A stretch of DNA of 64,000 nt from Acutalibacter sp. 1XD8-33 (lineage in GTDB: Bacteria; Bacillota; Clostridia; Oscillospirales; Acutalibacteraceae), in assembly GCF_003612555.1 (NCBI RefSeq), contig NZ_RAZF01000008.1:1-64000 (forward strand), written 5' to 3'. Made by a program: the position numbers and the translations under genes. Below are positions 33,989 to 43,803 of this stretch, piece by piece (the stretch's first letter is position 1; every line of letters begins with the position of its first letter). The notes beneath the pieces were generated by a model. It ran no database searches. It had not been told where the DNA came from and saw only the letters and a list, made by a program, of their open reading frames with translations.

Positions 33989-34333
33989 ATGGACGCAATC
34001 AAACTGATCTCGCAGGACTCTCTAAAGGCTGAAGCGCCAAAATTCAATATTGGCGATACAATCCGAGTGGATGTGAATATCCGCGAAGGAGAGCGGGAAA
34101 GGATTCAGCAGTTTGAAGGAACTGTAATTGCCCGCAAGGGCAGTGGCGTCAGCGAAACCTTTACTGTACGCCGGGTGTCCTATGGCGTTGGCGTAGAGAG
34201 GGTCTTTCCCCTGCATTCTCCTAATGTAAAGGCTGTCCGGGTGGTGCGCCAGGGCCGCGTACGCCGAGCCAAGCTCTATTACCTGCGCAATCGTGTGGGT
34301 AAGGCTGCTAAAGTAAAAGAGCAGATAAAGTAA
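33989..34333 (+). CDS. rplS: 50S ribosomal protein L19
   Basis: A 114-residue protein with the typical L19 segments: [58 protein letters not shown] and [13 protein letters not shown]19 sits at the interface between the ribosomal subunits. The start has GGAGG 9 bases upstream. It is followed by a clear terminator, so it is probably mostly monocistronic with its own promoter. Confidence 0.98.
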   Translation: MDAIKLISQDSLKAEAPKFNIGDTIRVDVNIREGERERIQQFEGTVIARKGSGVSETFTVRRVSYGVGVERVFPLHSPNVKAVRVVRQGRVRRAKLYYLRNRVGKAAKVKEQIK

Positions 34334-34354
34334 AATTGAAAATTCATTTGGGAG

Positions 34355-34376
34355 AAGGGACGTTTCGTCCCTTTTT
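34355..34376 (+). terminator. Rho-independent terminator after rplS
   Basis: AAGGGACG pairs with CGTCCCTT around a TTT loop, followed by a T run. Confidence 0.93.
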
Positions 34377-34447
34377 CTATATCTTTCTTTGATCTGTGAG
34401 CGGGTGCAAACAGGCTGGAAGTTGCTAAAAAAGTGTCCGCATCGAAG

Positions 34448-34475
34448 TTGACTTTGGCTTTGATTGCTGTATAGC
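34448..34475 (+). promoter_or_regulatory. probable SigA promoter for lepB and following genes
   Basis: TTGACT, 16 bases, TATAGC, about 105 bases before lepB in an otherwise featureless 204-base gap. The -10 box is imperfect. Confidence 0.5.
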
Positions 34476-34580
34476 AGGAATCATTAGCGGGAGATCCTCG
34501 GTAAAACGATTTGGCGACTATCTTCGCTGAGTCATTTTGGAGAGATCGACCAGAGAATTCAAAGGAGAGGAGGCGTTGCA

Positions 34581-35180
34581 TTGGACGAGAAAGCAGAAAA
34601 TGCTGTCATAGAAAAGGAACTACAGCAGAAACCACGCCGTTCCTTTCGAAAATGGGCATTAGAGTGGCTTGAAACCATTGTAGCCGCTTTTGCCTTGGTG
34701 ACAGTGGTATTTACCTTTGTGGCGCGGGTGATTACAGTTGACGGTATTTCCATGGAACCTACCTACTTTGACGGTAACCGGGTCTTAGTGACTGCTTTGG
34801 CCGGAGAAGCACAGCAGGGGGATGTGGTGATTATTGTTCATGCCCTGGAAGATACCATTATCAAGCGTGTGGTGGCGACAGAAGGCCAATGGGTAGATTT
34901 TGACCCTGAATTGGGTGAGCTCACAGTAGATGGAGTTCCCCTTTTTGGTGAAAAATATGGGATCGAAAACGGTATCACACAAATCCCCCAGCGTCCTGGT
35001 CTCGTAATGGATTTTCCCCAGCAAGTGCCGGAGGGTTGTGTCTTTGTGTTGGGGGATAACCGAGGCGCATCTACGGATAGCCGGTATTTAGCGGTGGGAA
35101 TGATTGACCGACGTAATATTTTGGGCAAGGTGGTGTTTGATCTATACCCGTTTTCCAAGCCGGGACAGGCTCGTGAATAG
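34581..35180 (+). CDS. lepB: signal peptidase I
   Basis: A 199-residue membrane protease that removes signal peptides from secreted proteins. One membrane helix (about 28-49) is followed by VDGISMEPT with catalytic S57, and the general base K95 lies in TIIKRVVA. The C-terminal box VLGDNRGASTDSR completes the family pattern. The start is TTG 34581 after GGAGAGGAGG. rbgA follows in the usual Firmicute order rplS-lepB-rbgA-rnhB. Confidence 0.96.
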   Translation: MDEKAENAVIEKELQQKPRRSFRKWALEWLETIVAAFALVTVVFTFVARVITVDGISMEPTYFDGNRVLVTALAGEAQQGDVVIIVHALEDTIIKRVVATEGQWVDFDPELGELTVDGVPLFGEKYGIENGITQIPQRPGLVMDFPQQVPEGCVFVLGDNRGASTDSRYLAVGMIDRRNILGKVVFDLYPFSKPGQARE

Positions 35181-35193
35181 GAGAGAGAAAGAT

Positions 35194-36057
35194 ATGGTAC
35201 AGCCGGTACAGTGGTTTCCGGGCCATATGGCAAAGACCCGGAGAAAGATTGCGGAAGATTTGAAATTGGTGGATATTGTCCTAGAACTGTTGGATGCCCG
35301 AATTCCGATCAGCAGCTCCAATCCGATGCTCCGGGAGATTATTCAAAACAAGCCCAGAATCGTGGTCCTCAATAAACGGGACCTAGCGGATGCATCGCAA
35401 ACTGCGCATTGGGTTGTCAAATATGAACAGCAGGGACTAAATGCCGTTCCAGTTGATAGTAAAACAGGAAAAGGATTTCCCGCTCTTTTTAGCACGATCC
35501 GAGAAGAGCTAAAAGATCAGATTGCAAACTGGAATAAAAAGGGAATGACAGGCAGGCCCATTCGAATTATGGTGCTGGGAGTTCCCAATGTGGGTAAGTC
35601 TTCGATCATTAACCGTATGCTTCTCGGCGGCGGTGCGGGAAAAGCAGAAGTGCGTGATAAGCCTGGCGTTACCCGGCGGAATCGTTGGTTCACAGTAGGA
35701 AAGGGCTTTGAGCTTTTGGATACCCCTGGCGTGCTTTGGCCGAAGTTTGAGGATCCTGTGGTTGGGGAATATTTGGCTTTTACAGGAGCGATTCGGGATG
35801 AAATCTTAGACACGGAAGAACTGGCCGGACGTCTGCTGGAAGTTCTGGCTGAACGGTATCCGCAAGCAATTGCCACTCGGTATAAACTTGTTTTACCGCT
35901 ATCCCCAGCAGAAGGCCATAGGATGTTGGAGCAGGTGGCGCGGAAACGGGGTATGCTGCTTTCCGGTGGAATGATTGATTTAGAACGGGCAGCCATTATG
36001 ATATTGGATGAATTTCGAGGCGGTAAATTAGGTCCGCTCACTTTGGAGTGGGTATAA
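35194..36057 (+). CDS. rbgA: ribosome biogenesis GTPase RbgA (YlqF)
   Basis: A 287-residue circularly permuted GTPase needed for late 50S assembly. QWFPGHMAKTRR opens the protein, G4 VLNKRDL precedes the P-loop GVPNVGKSS at 129-137, and G3 is DTPGVLWP. ATG 35194 follows GGAGAGAG and gives the family start; an upstream reading from 35104 would lie inside lepB. rnhB starts two bases after its stop. Confidence 0.95.
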   Translation: MVQPVQWFPGHMAKTRRKIAEDLKLVDIVLELLDARIPISSSNPMLREIIQNKPRIVVLNKRDLADASQTAHWVVKYEQQGLNAVPVDSKTGKGFPALFSTIREELKDQIANWNKKGMTGRPIRIMVLGVPNVGKSSIINRMLLGGGAGKAEVRDKPGVTRRNRWFTVGKGFELLDTPGVLWPKFEDPVVGEYLAFTGAIRDEILDTEELAGRLLEVLAERYPQAIATRYKLVLPLSPAEGHRMLEQVARKRGMLLSGGMIDLERAAIMILDEFRGGKLGPLTLEWV

Positions 36058-36058
36058 C

Positions 36059-36664
36059 ATGACAGATGGATATGCGGTTCAAAGGAGAACAGAAGAGCAG
36101 GGATTCCGTTATATATGTGGGATTGACGAAGCGGGACGTGGCCCTTTGGCGGGTCCAGTCTGCGCCGCCTCGGTAATTTTACCTATGGACTGCCAAATAG
36201 AAGGGCTGAATGATTCCAAAAAGTTAAGTGAAAAAAAACGCGAGGCTCTTTATCCGCTCATTATAGAGCAAGCCGTCTCCTATGGAATTGGCTGGGCAGA
36301 TGAAGAAGAGATTGATGAGAAAAATATTTTGCAGGCTACCTTTTTAGCAATGCTGCGAGCAGTTGAGAGTATGAAAATTTCGGCAGACTATGCCCTGGTA
36401 GACGGGAATCGAATGCCCACCTTAGATATTCCAGGTGAAGCTATTGTTAAAGGCGATGAGGTCTGCGCCTGTATTGCGGCGGCTTCCATTTTGGCAAAAG
36501 TCAGCCGGGACCGTTTCCTTTTGGAGCTGGATAAGCGTTATCCGGAATATGGGTTTGCCCAGCACAAGGGGTATGGTACAAAAGCGCATTATTCTGCTAT
36601 TAAAACTTATGGCATTCTACCTGTCCACCGGCGTAGCTTTTTGCGGAATCTTTCAGAAAAATAG
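36059..36664 (+). CDS. rnhB: ribonuclease HII
   Basis: A 201-residue enzyme that cuts RNA in RNA-DNA hybrids, including single ribonucleotides in DNA. The catalytic D23-E24 are in GIDEAGRGPLAGPV; further motifs are LNDSKKLSEKKRE, DYALVDGNR (third acidic site) and AAASILAKVSRDR. The order rbgA-rnhB-yraN is conserved in Firmicutes. Confidence 0.96.
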   Translation: MTDGYAVQRRTEEQGFRYICGIDEAGRGPLAGPVCAASVILPMDCQIEGLNDSKKLSEKKREALYPLIIEQAVSYGIGWADEEEIDEKNILQATFLAMLRAVESMKISADYALVDGNRMPTLDIPGEAIVKGDEVCACIAAASILAKVSRDRFLLELDKRYPEYGFAQHKGYGTKAHYSAIKTYGILPVHRRSFLRNLSEK

Positions 36665-36706
36665 CATGGAAAGGCATCCACCTTTTCTCAAAGGGACGAT
36701 TCAACT

Positions 36707-37060
36707 ATGTCGCAATCAGTTGGCCAGGCAGGAGAAGAGTACACGGCAGAATGGCTAAGTCATCATGGGTATCGCGTTATTGAGCGAAACTATCATTCCA
36801 GATTTGGGGAAATAGACATTATTGCGGTAAATTCGCAATACATTGTATTTGTAGAAGTGAAAACACGCCAAAGCAATGGAATGGTTTCAGCTCTGGAAGC
36901 GATAACTTTGCAAAAGCAGCAGAAAATTATTACTACTGCTCAGGTCTATCTGTCGCAATATCAAGGTAATCTACAGCCGAGATTTGATGTAGCTGCGGTA
37001 ACAGCCCAAGGTGGAAAGCCTCTGGGTCTGAAATATTTTCCTAATGCCTTTGGATCCTGA
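36707..37060 (+). CDS. yraN: YraN family (UPF0102) nuclease-like protein
   Basis: A 117-residue protein with the family core: GEEYTAEWLSHHGYRVIERNYHSRFGEIDIIAV, then VFVEVKTRQS. The spaced E, D and ExK residues form the restriction-enzyme-like metal site, so it may be a nuclease; the role is not known. It follows rnhB at 42 bases and lies 13 bases before the dipeptidase. Confidence 0.92.
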   Translation: MSQSVGQAGEEYTAEWLSHHGYRVIERNYHSRFGEIDIIAVNSQYIVFVEVKTRQSNGMVSALEAITLQKQQKIITTAQVYLSQYQGNLQPRFDVAAVTAQGGKPLGLKYFPNAFGS

Positions 37061-37073
37061 GAGGAGAATGGCA

Positions 37074-38003
37074 ATGCGCTATTTCGATTTGCACTGTGAC
37101 ACCATAACACAATGCTTTACCCAGAACAAGGATCTGACAGAGAATGATTTACAGATTGATTTAAAGCGGGCGGAATTTTTAGATGCCTATACTCAGTGTT
37201 ATGCAGTATGGTTGCCTGACCAGTTTCGTGGCCAAGCGGCGTTTGAGCGCTTTTTCGCTGTAGCAACATATCTTTCCCAAGAAATTGAAAAAAACAGTAA
37301 TTCGATTTGCTGGCAAAATAGCGTGGACAATTTGAGCCAGAACCCCTGTCAAGCGGTTTTAACAGTTGAAAACGCTTCTGCTCTAGGCGGAAACATCGAA
37401 AATGTAGAGGTCTTTCGACGCTTAGGCGTGAAGCTGTGCAGCTTAACATGGAATGGGGAAAATGAGTTGGGCAGAGGTGTTATGTCTCCAGGGAATACTG
37501 GGATCACGCCATTTGGAAGAGAAGTTGTCGCTCAACTGGAGAAGAACGAAATATGCATTGACATTTCCCATGCCAGTCCAGAGCTCTTTTGGGATGTTAT
37601 TTCGATTGCGGAAAGGCCGGTTGTAGCAACTCATTCCAATGCCAAACATGTTTGCGCGCATCCAAGGAATCTCACAGATCAGCAATTTGAAGCGATTAAG
37701 GTATCTGAAGGTTTGGTCGGGTTGAATCTTTATAGAGGCTTTCTCAACGATGATTCTCAAAAGGCTAGTTATGAGGACATTCTTCGCCATACGGAACATT
37801 TTCTCAATCTGGGAGGAGAAGACATATTGGCCTTTGGCGCGGATTGGGATGGTAGCGCAAGGAGAGATTTTGTCGCCACAGGGATTGAAGCTGTAGCGGA
37901 ATTATATGAAATGTTCTGCCGGTATAATTACAGCGAGACGTTAATAGACAAGATTTTTTATAAAAACGCTGCGGATTTTTTTGAAAGGCAGAAATCCCAC
38001 TAA
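37074..38003 (+). CDS. membrane dipeptidase (peptidase family M19)
   Basis: A 309-residue zinc enzyme that hydrolyses dipeptides, including L-D forms in some members. The metal motif FDLHCDT is near residue 8; VLTVENASALGG supplies the bridging glutamate, and VDISHASPELFWDV with ATHSNAKHVC provide the histidines. GAGGAG is 7 bases before ATG 37074, so the nearer ATG 37068 is less likely. It is cytosolic as judged by the lack of a signal sequence. Confidence 0.88.
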   Translation: MRYFDLHCDTITQCFTQNKDLTENDLQIDLKRAEFLDAYTQCYAVWLPDQFRGQAAFERFFAVATYLSQEIEKNSNSICWQNSVDNLSQNPCQAVLTVENASALGGNIENVEVFRRLGVKLCSLTWNGENELGRGVMSPGNTGITPFGREVVAQLEKNEICIDISHASPELFWDVISIAERPVVATHSNAKHVCAHPRNLTDQQFEAIKVSEGLVGLNLYRGFLNDDSQKASYEDILRHTEHFLNLGGEDILAFGADWDGSARRDFVATGIEAVAELYEMFCRYNYSETLIDKIFYKNAADFFERQKSH

Positions 38004-38010
38004 ATTTTCT

Positions 38011-38039
38011 TTGACAGATAGCACAGATTGCGGTATAGT
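38011..38039 (+). promoter_or_regulatory. SigA consensus promoter for thrC
   Basis: TTGACA (perfect), 17 bases, TATAGT, 34 bases before ATG 38074. It is one of the two best housekeeping promoters in the window. Confidence 0.9.
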
Positions 38040-38073
38040 GATGTTAGCGAAATAAAGCGATAGGGTGATAGAA

Positions 38074-39579
38074 ATGCAGTATAAAAGCACTAGGGATTCG
38101 AAAATCCGTCTGGAGGCATCGCAGGTAATCGCACAGGGAATTTCGGCAGAAGGAGGTTTGTTCGTTCCCGAAACGTTGCCAAGTGTTCAAGATAAGCTGC
38201 CTCAATTGTTGAAAATGGGTTATCGCCAGCTGGCGGAAGAAATTTTTACGCTTTTCTTGACGGATTTCTCTCGTGATCAGATTGCGGATTGTGTAAAAAT
38301 GGCTTATACAGAAGAAAAATTTGGCGCCTCTCCCGTAAAGGTTGTCGGCCTGTCAGCAAGTGTAGGGAACCCATATCTTCTGGAACTTTGGCATGGGCCA
38401 ACCTGTGCGTTCAAGGATATGGCCCTGCAAATTTTGCCCCATTTTTTGACGGAGTCTTTAAAAAAATCTGTGCCGGGAAAAGAGGCTGTCATTTTGGTTG
38501 CCACCTCGGGAGACACCGGGAAAGCAGCTTTAGAGGGGTTCCGGGATGTGCGGGGAACAAAAGTAATTGTGTTCTACCCGCAGGACGGTGTAAGTCCTAT
38601 GCAAAAACGGCAGATGGCCACACAGGAAGGGGGAAATGTATCTGTTTGCGCGATTAACGGCAACTTTGACGACGCTCAGACAGCAGTTAAGAAAATTTTC
38701 ACTGACAAAAAGATGGACCGCGCTTTAGCGGAGCATAATTTTTTGTTCTCTAGCGCCAATTCTATTAATTGGGGTAGGCTTTTGCCGCAGATCGTTTACT
38801 ATTTTTACGCCTATTTCCAGCTTTGCCGCGATGGCAGGATTTCCCTGGGAGAATCTATAAATGTGGCGGTGCCCACAGGCAATTTCGGAAATATTTTAGC
38901 GGCATATTATGCTCGGGAAATGGGATTGCCAATCCAGCGATTTATTTGTGCCTCCAATTCCAACAAGGTCCTTGCCGACTTTATTGCGACCGGAATATAT
39001 GACCGCAGGAGGGAATTTTTTGCCACTTCATCGCCCTCTATGGATATTCTGATCTCCAGCAATTTGGAGCGGCTTTTGTATGCTCTGTCTGGAGAAAACA
39101 GCGAGGTTCTTTCCGTATGGATGGAGAGCTTGGCTCAAGAAGGACATTATGATGTGGGAGATATGGTTCGGAAAAAGGTTCAGACTCTCTTTTTCGGTGG
39201 CTTCTGTAATGACGAAGATACCACAAAAACAATTGCGGAAGTGTGGAAAAGAGAGAATTATCTTTGCGATACACACACCGCTGTTGCTGTAAATGTTTAC
39301 GCACAATATGTTCAAAAAACCGGCGACAGCGCAACGCCAACCATTATTGCGTCTACCGCCAGTCCCTACAAATTTGTGAAAGATGTTCTGGGTGCTTTAG
39401 AGCCTGTAGCCGCCCAGGATGAATTTATGAATATTGCCCGGCTGGAAACGTTGACTGGAACATCGGCGCCTTCCCAGCTAAAAGAACTAGAAGATAAGCC
39501 TGTCCGATTCCATACAGTTCTGGAAAAAAATCAGTCTGCCAAATATATTTTGGAAACGCTGGGAATCGATGAGGGATGA
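38074..39579 (+). CDS. thrC: threonine synthase
   Basis: A 501-residue PLP enzyme that makes threonine from O-phosphohomoserine. The PLP lysine is in GPTCAFKDMALQ, followed by VATSGDTGKAALEGF and SANSINWGRLLPQ. Its length and N-terminal segment (YKSTRDSKIRLEASQVI) fit the long form of ThrC found in E. coli and Clostridia. I see no T-box or riboswitch before it. The stop overlaps ATGA of the phosphoesterase. Confidence 0.96.
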   Translation: MQYKSTRDSKIRLEASQVIAQGISAEGGLFVPETLPSVQDKLPQLLKMGYRQLAEEIFTLFLTDFSRDQIADCVKMAYTEEKFGASPVKVVGLSASVGNPYLLELWHGPTCAFKDMALQILPHFLTESLKKSVPGKEAVILVATSGDTGKAALEGFRDVRGTKVIVFYPQDGVSPMQKRQMATQEGGNVSVCAINGNFDDAQTAVKKIFTDKKMDRALAEHNFLFSSANSINWGRLLPQIVYYFYAYFQLCRDGRISLGESINVAVPTGNFGNILAAYYAREMGLPIQRFICASNSNKVLADFIATGIYDRRREFFATSSPSMDILISSNLERLLYALSGENSEVLSVWMESLAQEGHYDVGDMVRKKVQTLFFGGFCNDEDTTKTIAEVWKRENYLCDTHTAVAVNVYAQYVQKTGDSATPTIIASTASPYKFVKDVLGALEPVAAQDEFMNIARLETLTGTSAPSQLKELEDKPVRFHTVLEKNQSAKYILETLGIDEG

Positions 39580-39581
39580 AT

Positions 39582-40271
39582 ATGGCTCTATTTGTAATTG
39601 CTGACCTGCATCTTTCCCTTGGGACGGACAAGCCGATGGACGTTTTCCCCGGATGGCAGGATTACACGCAACGATTGGCAGATAACTGGCGTTCTTTGGT
39701 GTCTCCCCAGGATACTGTAATCATCGCGGGCGACATTTCCTGGGCTATGAAGTTGGAGGACTGTACAGCAGATTTCGCCTTCATTCATTCGCTGCCAGGA
39801 GAAAAGCTGCTGATGAAAGGGAACCACGATTATTGGTGGGGTACACGGAATAAAATTGATACCTTCCTTATGGAAAATAAATTTTATTCTATGCATATTC
39901 TGCATAATTGTGGATATCGGGTAGGAAATCGGGCAATATGCGGAACTCGAGGCTGGCTCTATAATTCTGAAACAGCGGAGGACCGCAAAATTGTCAGCCG
40001 GGAGGCGGGTAGATTGCTTGCCTCTATGGAACAGGCCAAAAGCCTTGGGGGTAAATTAACCGCATTTCTGCACTATCCTCCCATATATGGTGGCATGGAA
40101 TGCCAGAAAATATTGGATATTCTGGTGGAAAATCAGGTTTCTGACTGCTATTTTGGACATATCCACGGTCGATATGCTGCCCAAAAGGCCTTGACCGGCG
40201 ATTATCAGGGGATAAAAATGCACTTAATCTCTTGTGACTACGTAGGATTTTGCCCGGTTTTAGTAGAATAA
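39582..40271 (+). CDS. metallophosphoesterase
   Basis: A 229-residue calcineurin-like phosphoesterase with DLHLS, AGDISWAMK, GNHDYWW, FLHYPP and FGHIHGR metal-site motifs. The substrate is unknown. GAGGG at 39571-39575 favours ATG 39582 over the overlapping ATG 39576. It is predicted to be translated together with thrC. Confidence 0.9.
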   Translation: MALFVIADLHLSLGTDKPMDVFPGWQDYTQRLADNWRSLVSPQDTVIIAGDISWAMKLEDCTADFAFIHSLPGEKLLMKGNHDYWWGTRNKIDTFLMENKFYSMHILHNCGYRVGNRAICGTRGWLYNSETAEDRKIVSREAGRLLASMEQAKSLGGKLTAFLHYPPIYGGMECQKILDILVENQVSDCYFGHIHGRYAAQKALTGDYQGIKMHLISCDYVGFCPVLVE

Positions 40272-40311
40272 GCGTTCCGGGAATTTCCTAAGATTATTTA
40301 CGAAGAAAGTA

Positions 40312-40340
40312 TAGATTCTTCGCTTATATTGTGCTATAAT
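40312..40340 (+). promoter_or_regulatory. extended -10 promoter for tig
   Basis: TATAAT with an upstream TG (TGCTATAAT) and a weak -35 (TAGATT) 17 bases away. It is about 75 bases before tig; a small hairpin (CGGCG/CGCCG at 40361-40375) lies in the leader. Confidence 0.7.
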
Positions 40341-40414
40341 AGACCAGATATTGAAAAGCACGGCGCTTACCGCCGGGTTGAGTATAAAGTTTAACTTTGA
40401 GAGGGAAAATCGAA

Positions 40415-41737
40415 ATGAATCTGAAATCATCGAACAACGTGGAAATCAACAAGTACGAACTGGAACTGGAAGTTACTCCCGAAGAGCTAAACCAGGCAAT
40501 CAACGAGGTATGCAAGCGGGAAAGCAAGAAAATGAACGTTCCAGGATTCCGTAAGGGCAAAGCTCCCAGAGCTTATATTGAAAAGTATTATGGCGAGGAC
40601 GTGTTTTTTCAATCTGCGGTAGATCATTTATATAATCCTATGATGAATGCTGCTATTGAGCAATCCGGATTAGAAGTTGTGGGGGTAACCAGCTACCGTA
40701 TTGAGGAAATCAAGAAGGAAACCGGTATTCTGGCAAAGCTGACGGTTACCGTTCAACCCGAAGTGAAGATCGAAGGCTACAAGGGGATTGAGGTAATTAA
40801 GGAGTCGACCGAGCCTACTTCCACCGAAGTGGATGATGAAATTGAGAGGATCCGCCAGCGCAATTCCCGCATGGTCACAGTAGAGGACCGTGCGGCGGAA
40901 AACGGAGATATCGTAGTCATTGATTTCGACGGTTATACGGATGGGAAACAATTTGACGGCGGCAAAGCGGAGAATTTTGATTTGACCTTGGGCTCCGGAC
41001 AGTTTATCCCCGGTTTTGAGGAGCAGGTAGTCGGTCATAACGCAGGGGATGAGTTTGATGTAAACGTGAAGTTCCCGGAGGAGTATCACGCGGAAGAGCT
41101 GAAGGGGAAGGACGCCGTGTTTAAGATCAAACTTCATGAGATCAAACGTCGGGAACTGCCGGAGCTTGATGATGAGTTTGTGAAGGATGTCAGCGAATTC
41201 GACACGGTGGAGGAATACCGCAAAGACCTGAAAAATACAGTGCGCAGCCGTAAAGAGCGGGCGGCGGAGTCCAATGTGGAGCAGCAACTGATCAAAGCTA
41301 TTGTAGACAAAGTGGAATCTGAGATTCCTGATATGATGGTAGAGCGGGAGGTTGATGAAATTATCAATTCCTTCGATATGCAGTTGCGGGACCAAGGCAT
41401 GAATCTGGAGACTTACTTAAAGTATACCCAGGGCACGGTAGAAAGCCTGCGGGAGCAGTATCATGAGCGGGCAGAACAGCAGATCCGGGTACGCCTGGGG
41501 CTGGCTAAGATCGCAGAACTGGAAAACCTAGAAATCACTGAGGAAGAAATTGAGGAAGAATATAAGAAGGTTGCTGACGCCTATGGCGTACCCCTGGAAA
41601 ATGTAAAAAATCTGGTGCGTGGCAAGGATATCCGCAAGGACATCGCCAACCAGAAGGCCATGGATCTGGTAAAGGACAATGCCGTTTTCACCGAAAAGTT
41701 GCCTGAGCCAGAAGAAGAAAAATCCTCTGAAGAGTAA
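40415..41737 (+). CDS. tig: trigger factor (ribosome-associated chaperone)
   Basis: A 440-residue chaperone and prolyl isomerase that meets nascent chains. The ribosome-binding tail has PGFRKGKAPRAYIEKYYG in the N-terminal 100 residues. The FKBP-like domain is at about 150-240 (ENGDIVVIDFDGYTDGKQFDGG), then a long helical C-terminal domain ends in a Glu-rich tail. ATG 40415 follows GAGAGGG. clpP-clpX-lon come next, a proteostasis series common in Firmicutes. Confidence 0.96.
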   Translation: MNLKSSNNVEINKYELELEVTPEELNQAINEVCKRESKKMNVPGFRKGKAPRAYIEKYYGEDVFFQSAVDHLYNPMMNAAIEQSGLEVVGVTSYRIEEIKKETGILAKLTVTVQPEVKIEGYKGIEVIKESTEPTSTEVDDEIERIRQRNSRMVTVEDRAAENGDIVVIDFDGYTDGKQFDGGKAENFDLTLGSGQFIPGFEEQVVGHNAGDEFDVNVKFPEEYHAEELKGKDAVFKIKLHEIKRRELPELDDEFVKDVSEFDTVEEYRKDLKNTVRSRKERAAESNVEQQLIKAIVDKVESEIPDMMVEREVDEIINSFDMQLRDQGMNLETYLKYTQGTVESLREQYHERAEQQIRVRLGLAKIAELENLEITEEEIEEEYKKVADAYGVPLENVKNLVRGKDIRKDIANQKAMDLVKDNAVFTEKLPEPEEEKSSEE

Positions 41738-41829
41738 AAACCGGGGCTAAATTTACTGGATATGGAATAAATCTTATTGTTTGTATTCATAATAAAAAAT
41801 GCGTCTTGTGAAAGGAGCAATCTGAAACG

Positions 41830-42411
41830 ATGAGCCTAGTACCGTACGTAGTAGAACAGACCAACAGGGGCGAACGCTCCTATGATATTTTTTCCCGACT
41901 GTTGAACGACCGTATTGTTATGCTGAACGAGGATGTAAACAGCGCCTCTGCAGGCGTAGTTGTGGCCCAACTACTGTATTTGGAAGGCCAGGATCCTGAA
42001 AAGGACATCGCCCTCTATATCAACAGTCCTGGCGGTGTTATCACAGACGGCATGGCTATTTATGATACTATGCAGTATATTAAATGCGATGTGTCTACGA
42101 TATGCATTGGTATGGCGGCCAGTATGGGAGCTTTCCTTTTGGCTGCCGGAGCCAAGGGAAAACGGTTTGCCCTTCCTAATAGTGAAATCATGATTCATCA
42201 GCCTAGCGGCGGCGCAAAAGGCCAGGCTACGGATATCAGCATCCACGCCAATCATATTCTGCGTACTAAGAAGCGGCTGAATCAGATTTTATCTGAACGT
42301 ACCGGCCAGCCTTTGGAAGTTGTGGAACGGGACACCGAACGGGATAATTTCCTGACTGCCCAAGAGGCTCTTGAGTATGGATTGATCGACAAGGTGATTG
42401 ATAAGAGATAA
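41830..42411 (+). CDS. clpP: ATP-dependent Clp protease proteolytic subunit ClpP
   Basis: A 193-residue serine protease that forms the barrel of the ClpXP machine. The triad residues are S98 (GMAASMGA), H123 (MIHQPSGG) and D172 (DTERDNF), the same numbering as in B. subtilis. GAAAGGAG is 11 bases upstream. clpX follows after 18 bases. No CIRCE or CtsR site is obvious in the gap between tig and clpP. Confidence 0.98.
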   Translation: MSLVPYVVEQTNRGERSYDIFSRLLNDRIVMLNEDVNSASAGVVVAQLLYLEGQDPEKDIALYINSPGGVITDGMAIYDTMQYIKCDVSTICIGMAASMGAFLLAAGAKGKRFALPNSEIMIHQPSGGAKGQATDISIHANHILRTKKRLNQILSERTGQPLEVVERDTERDNFLTAQEALEYGLIDKVIDKR

Positions 42412-42429
42412 CAGAAAGGAAGCGGATGG

Positions 42430-43734
42430 ATGGCTGTGAATAACGAAAACGATATTGCCTGTTCTTTTTGTGGCAAGCCGCAAGTCATGGCTGGACAACT
42501 GATTGCTGGTGCGGGAGTGTATATCTGCGACTCCTGCGTACGGTTATGCATGTCAATTATCAGTGACGAGGATCGCTTAAAGCGGGGAAAAACCAGCGAG
42601 CATGACGGCAGCATCCTTTTACCTAAGCCTGTTGAAATCAAGCGTAAATTGGATGAATACGTTGTGGGGCAGGATGAAGCAAAAATTGCCCTTTCCGTGG
42701 CGGTTTATAACCATTATAAGCGTATCTACTTTTCTGGGGATGGTGGAGTAGAGCTTTCTAAAAGCAATGTTCTGCTCTTGGGGCCAACTGGCGTAGGTAA
42801 AACCTATCTGGCTCAGACATTGGCGAAGCTGCTGGACGTACCCTTCGCAATAGCGGATGCTACTACGTTAACAGAAGCCGGCTATGTGGGCGACGATGTG
42901 GAAAATATTCTGCTCCGGCTGATTCAGGCTGCGGATTATGATATTTTCCGGGCAGAGCGAGGCATCATTTATATTGATGAGATTGATAAGATTTCCCGTA
43001 AATCGGAAAATCAGTCTATTACTAGGGATGTCAGCGGCGAAGGCGTTCAACAGGCCTTGCTGAAGATTTTAGAAGGCACTGTCGCCAGCGTGCCACCTAA
43101 AGGCGGGCGAAAGCATCCCCAGCAAGAAGCCATCAATATTGATACGTCTAATATCCTCTTTATTTGCGGCGGGGCTTTTGACGGTCTGGAAAAGGTTGTG
43201 CAGAAGCGAATGGCAGCCAGCTCATTGGGGTTTGGCGGCGAAGTTCATGGGAAAAGAGAATTGGATGAAAAAAACTGGATGCGGGATGTAACGCCTCATG
43301 ATTTAGTGAAGTATGGCCTAATTCCGGAACTTGTGGGCCGCATCCCGGTGATTTCTTCCCTGGAGGCTTTGGATGAGGAAGCTCTTGTCCGCATTTTGAA
43401 GGAACCCAAAAATTCTTTGATACAACAGTATCAGAGGTTGTTCGACTTAGACCGAGTAGATTTGGAGTTCACTGATGAAGCGCTGGTTTCTGTTGCAAAG
43501 AAAACACTGGAGCGCAAAACAGGCGCTCGTGGGTTACGCTCCATTTTAGAAGATCTGCTCATGCCGGTTATGTATCAAGTTCCCAGCGACTATACCGTTG
43601 AGAAAGTAGTGGTAACGAAGGACATGGTAGAAAAGAGCACTGGTCCGGATATCACCTATAACAAAGATCGTAAGCCAATGAAGATTCGCATTACAACACC
43701 CAAACGCAGAGAACGCCGGGATTCGGCGTCGTGA
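42430..43734 (+). CDS. clpX: ATP-dependent Clp protease ATP-binding subunit ClpX
   Basis: A 434-residue AAA+ unfoldase that feeds ClpP. The zinc-binding domain CSFCGKPQ...CDSCVRLC is at the N terminus; Walker [10 protein letters not shown], Walker [10 protein letters not shown], the GYVGDDVEN and [10 protein letters not shown] segments follow. The loop IGF-type ClpP-binding site is less obvious than usual and would be in the region after Walker B. It ends before a hairpin that separates it from lon. Confidence 0.97.
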   Translation: MAVNNENDIACSFCGKPQVMAGQLIAGAGVYICDSCVRLCMSIISDEDRLKRGKTSEHDGSILLPKPVEIKRKLDEYVVGQDEAKIALSVAVYNHYKRIYFSGDGGVELSKSNVLLLGPTGVGKTYLAQTLAKLLDVPFAIADATTLTEAGYVGDDVENILLRLIQAADYDIFRAERGIIYIDEIDKISRKSENQSITRDVSGEGVQQALLKILEGTVASVPPKGGRKHPQQEAINIDTSNILFICGGAFDGLEKVVQKRMAASSLGFGGEVHGKRELDEKNWMRDVTPHDLVKYGLIPELVGRIPVISSLEALDEEALVRILKEPKNSLIQQYQRLFDLDRVDLEFTDEALVSVAKKTLERKTGARGLRSILEDLLMPVMYQVPSDYTVEKVVVTKDMVEKSTGPDITYNKDRKPMKIRITTPKRRERRDSAS

Positions 43735-43736
43735 AA

Positions 43737-43792
43737 ACCAAACAGCTCGAAGGCTGCCGCCATAAGAATGGCTGCAGTCTTTCGCTGGTTTT
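43737..43792 (+). terminator. imperfect hairpin between clpX and lon
   Basis: An outer arm AACCA pairs with TGGTT and an inner CGAAGGCTGC pairs with GCAGTCTTTCG with one bulge, followed by TTTT just before the lon ribosome binding site. It may weaken transcription into lon rather than stop it. Confidence 0.4.
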
Positions 43793-43803
43793 AGGAGAAC
43801 ATC

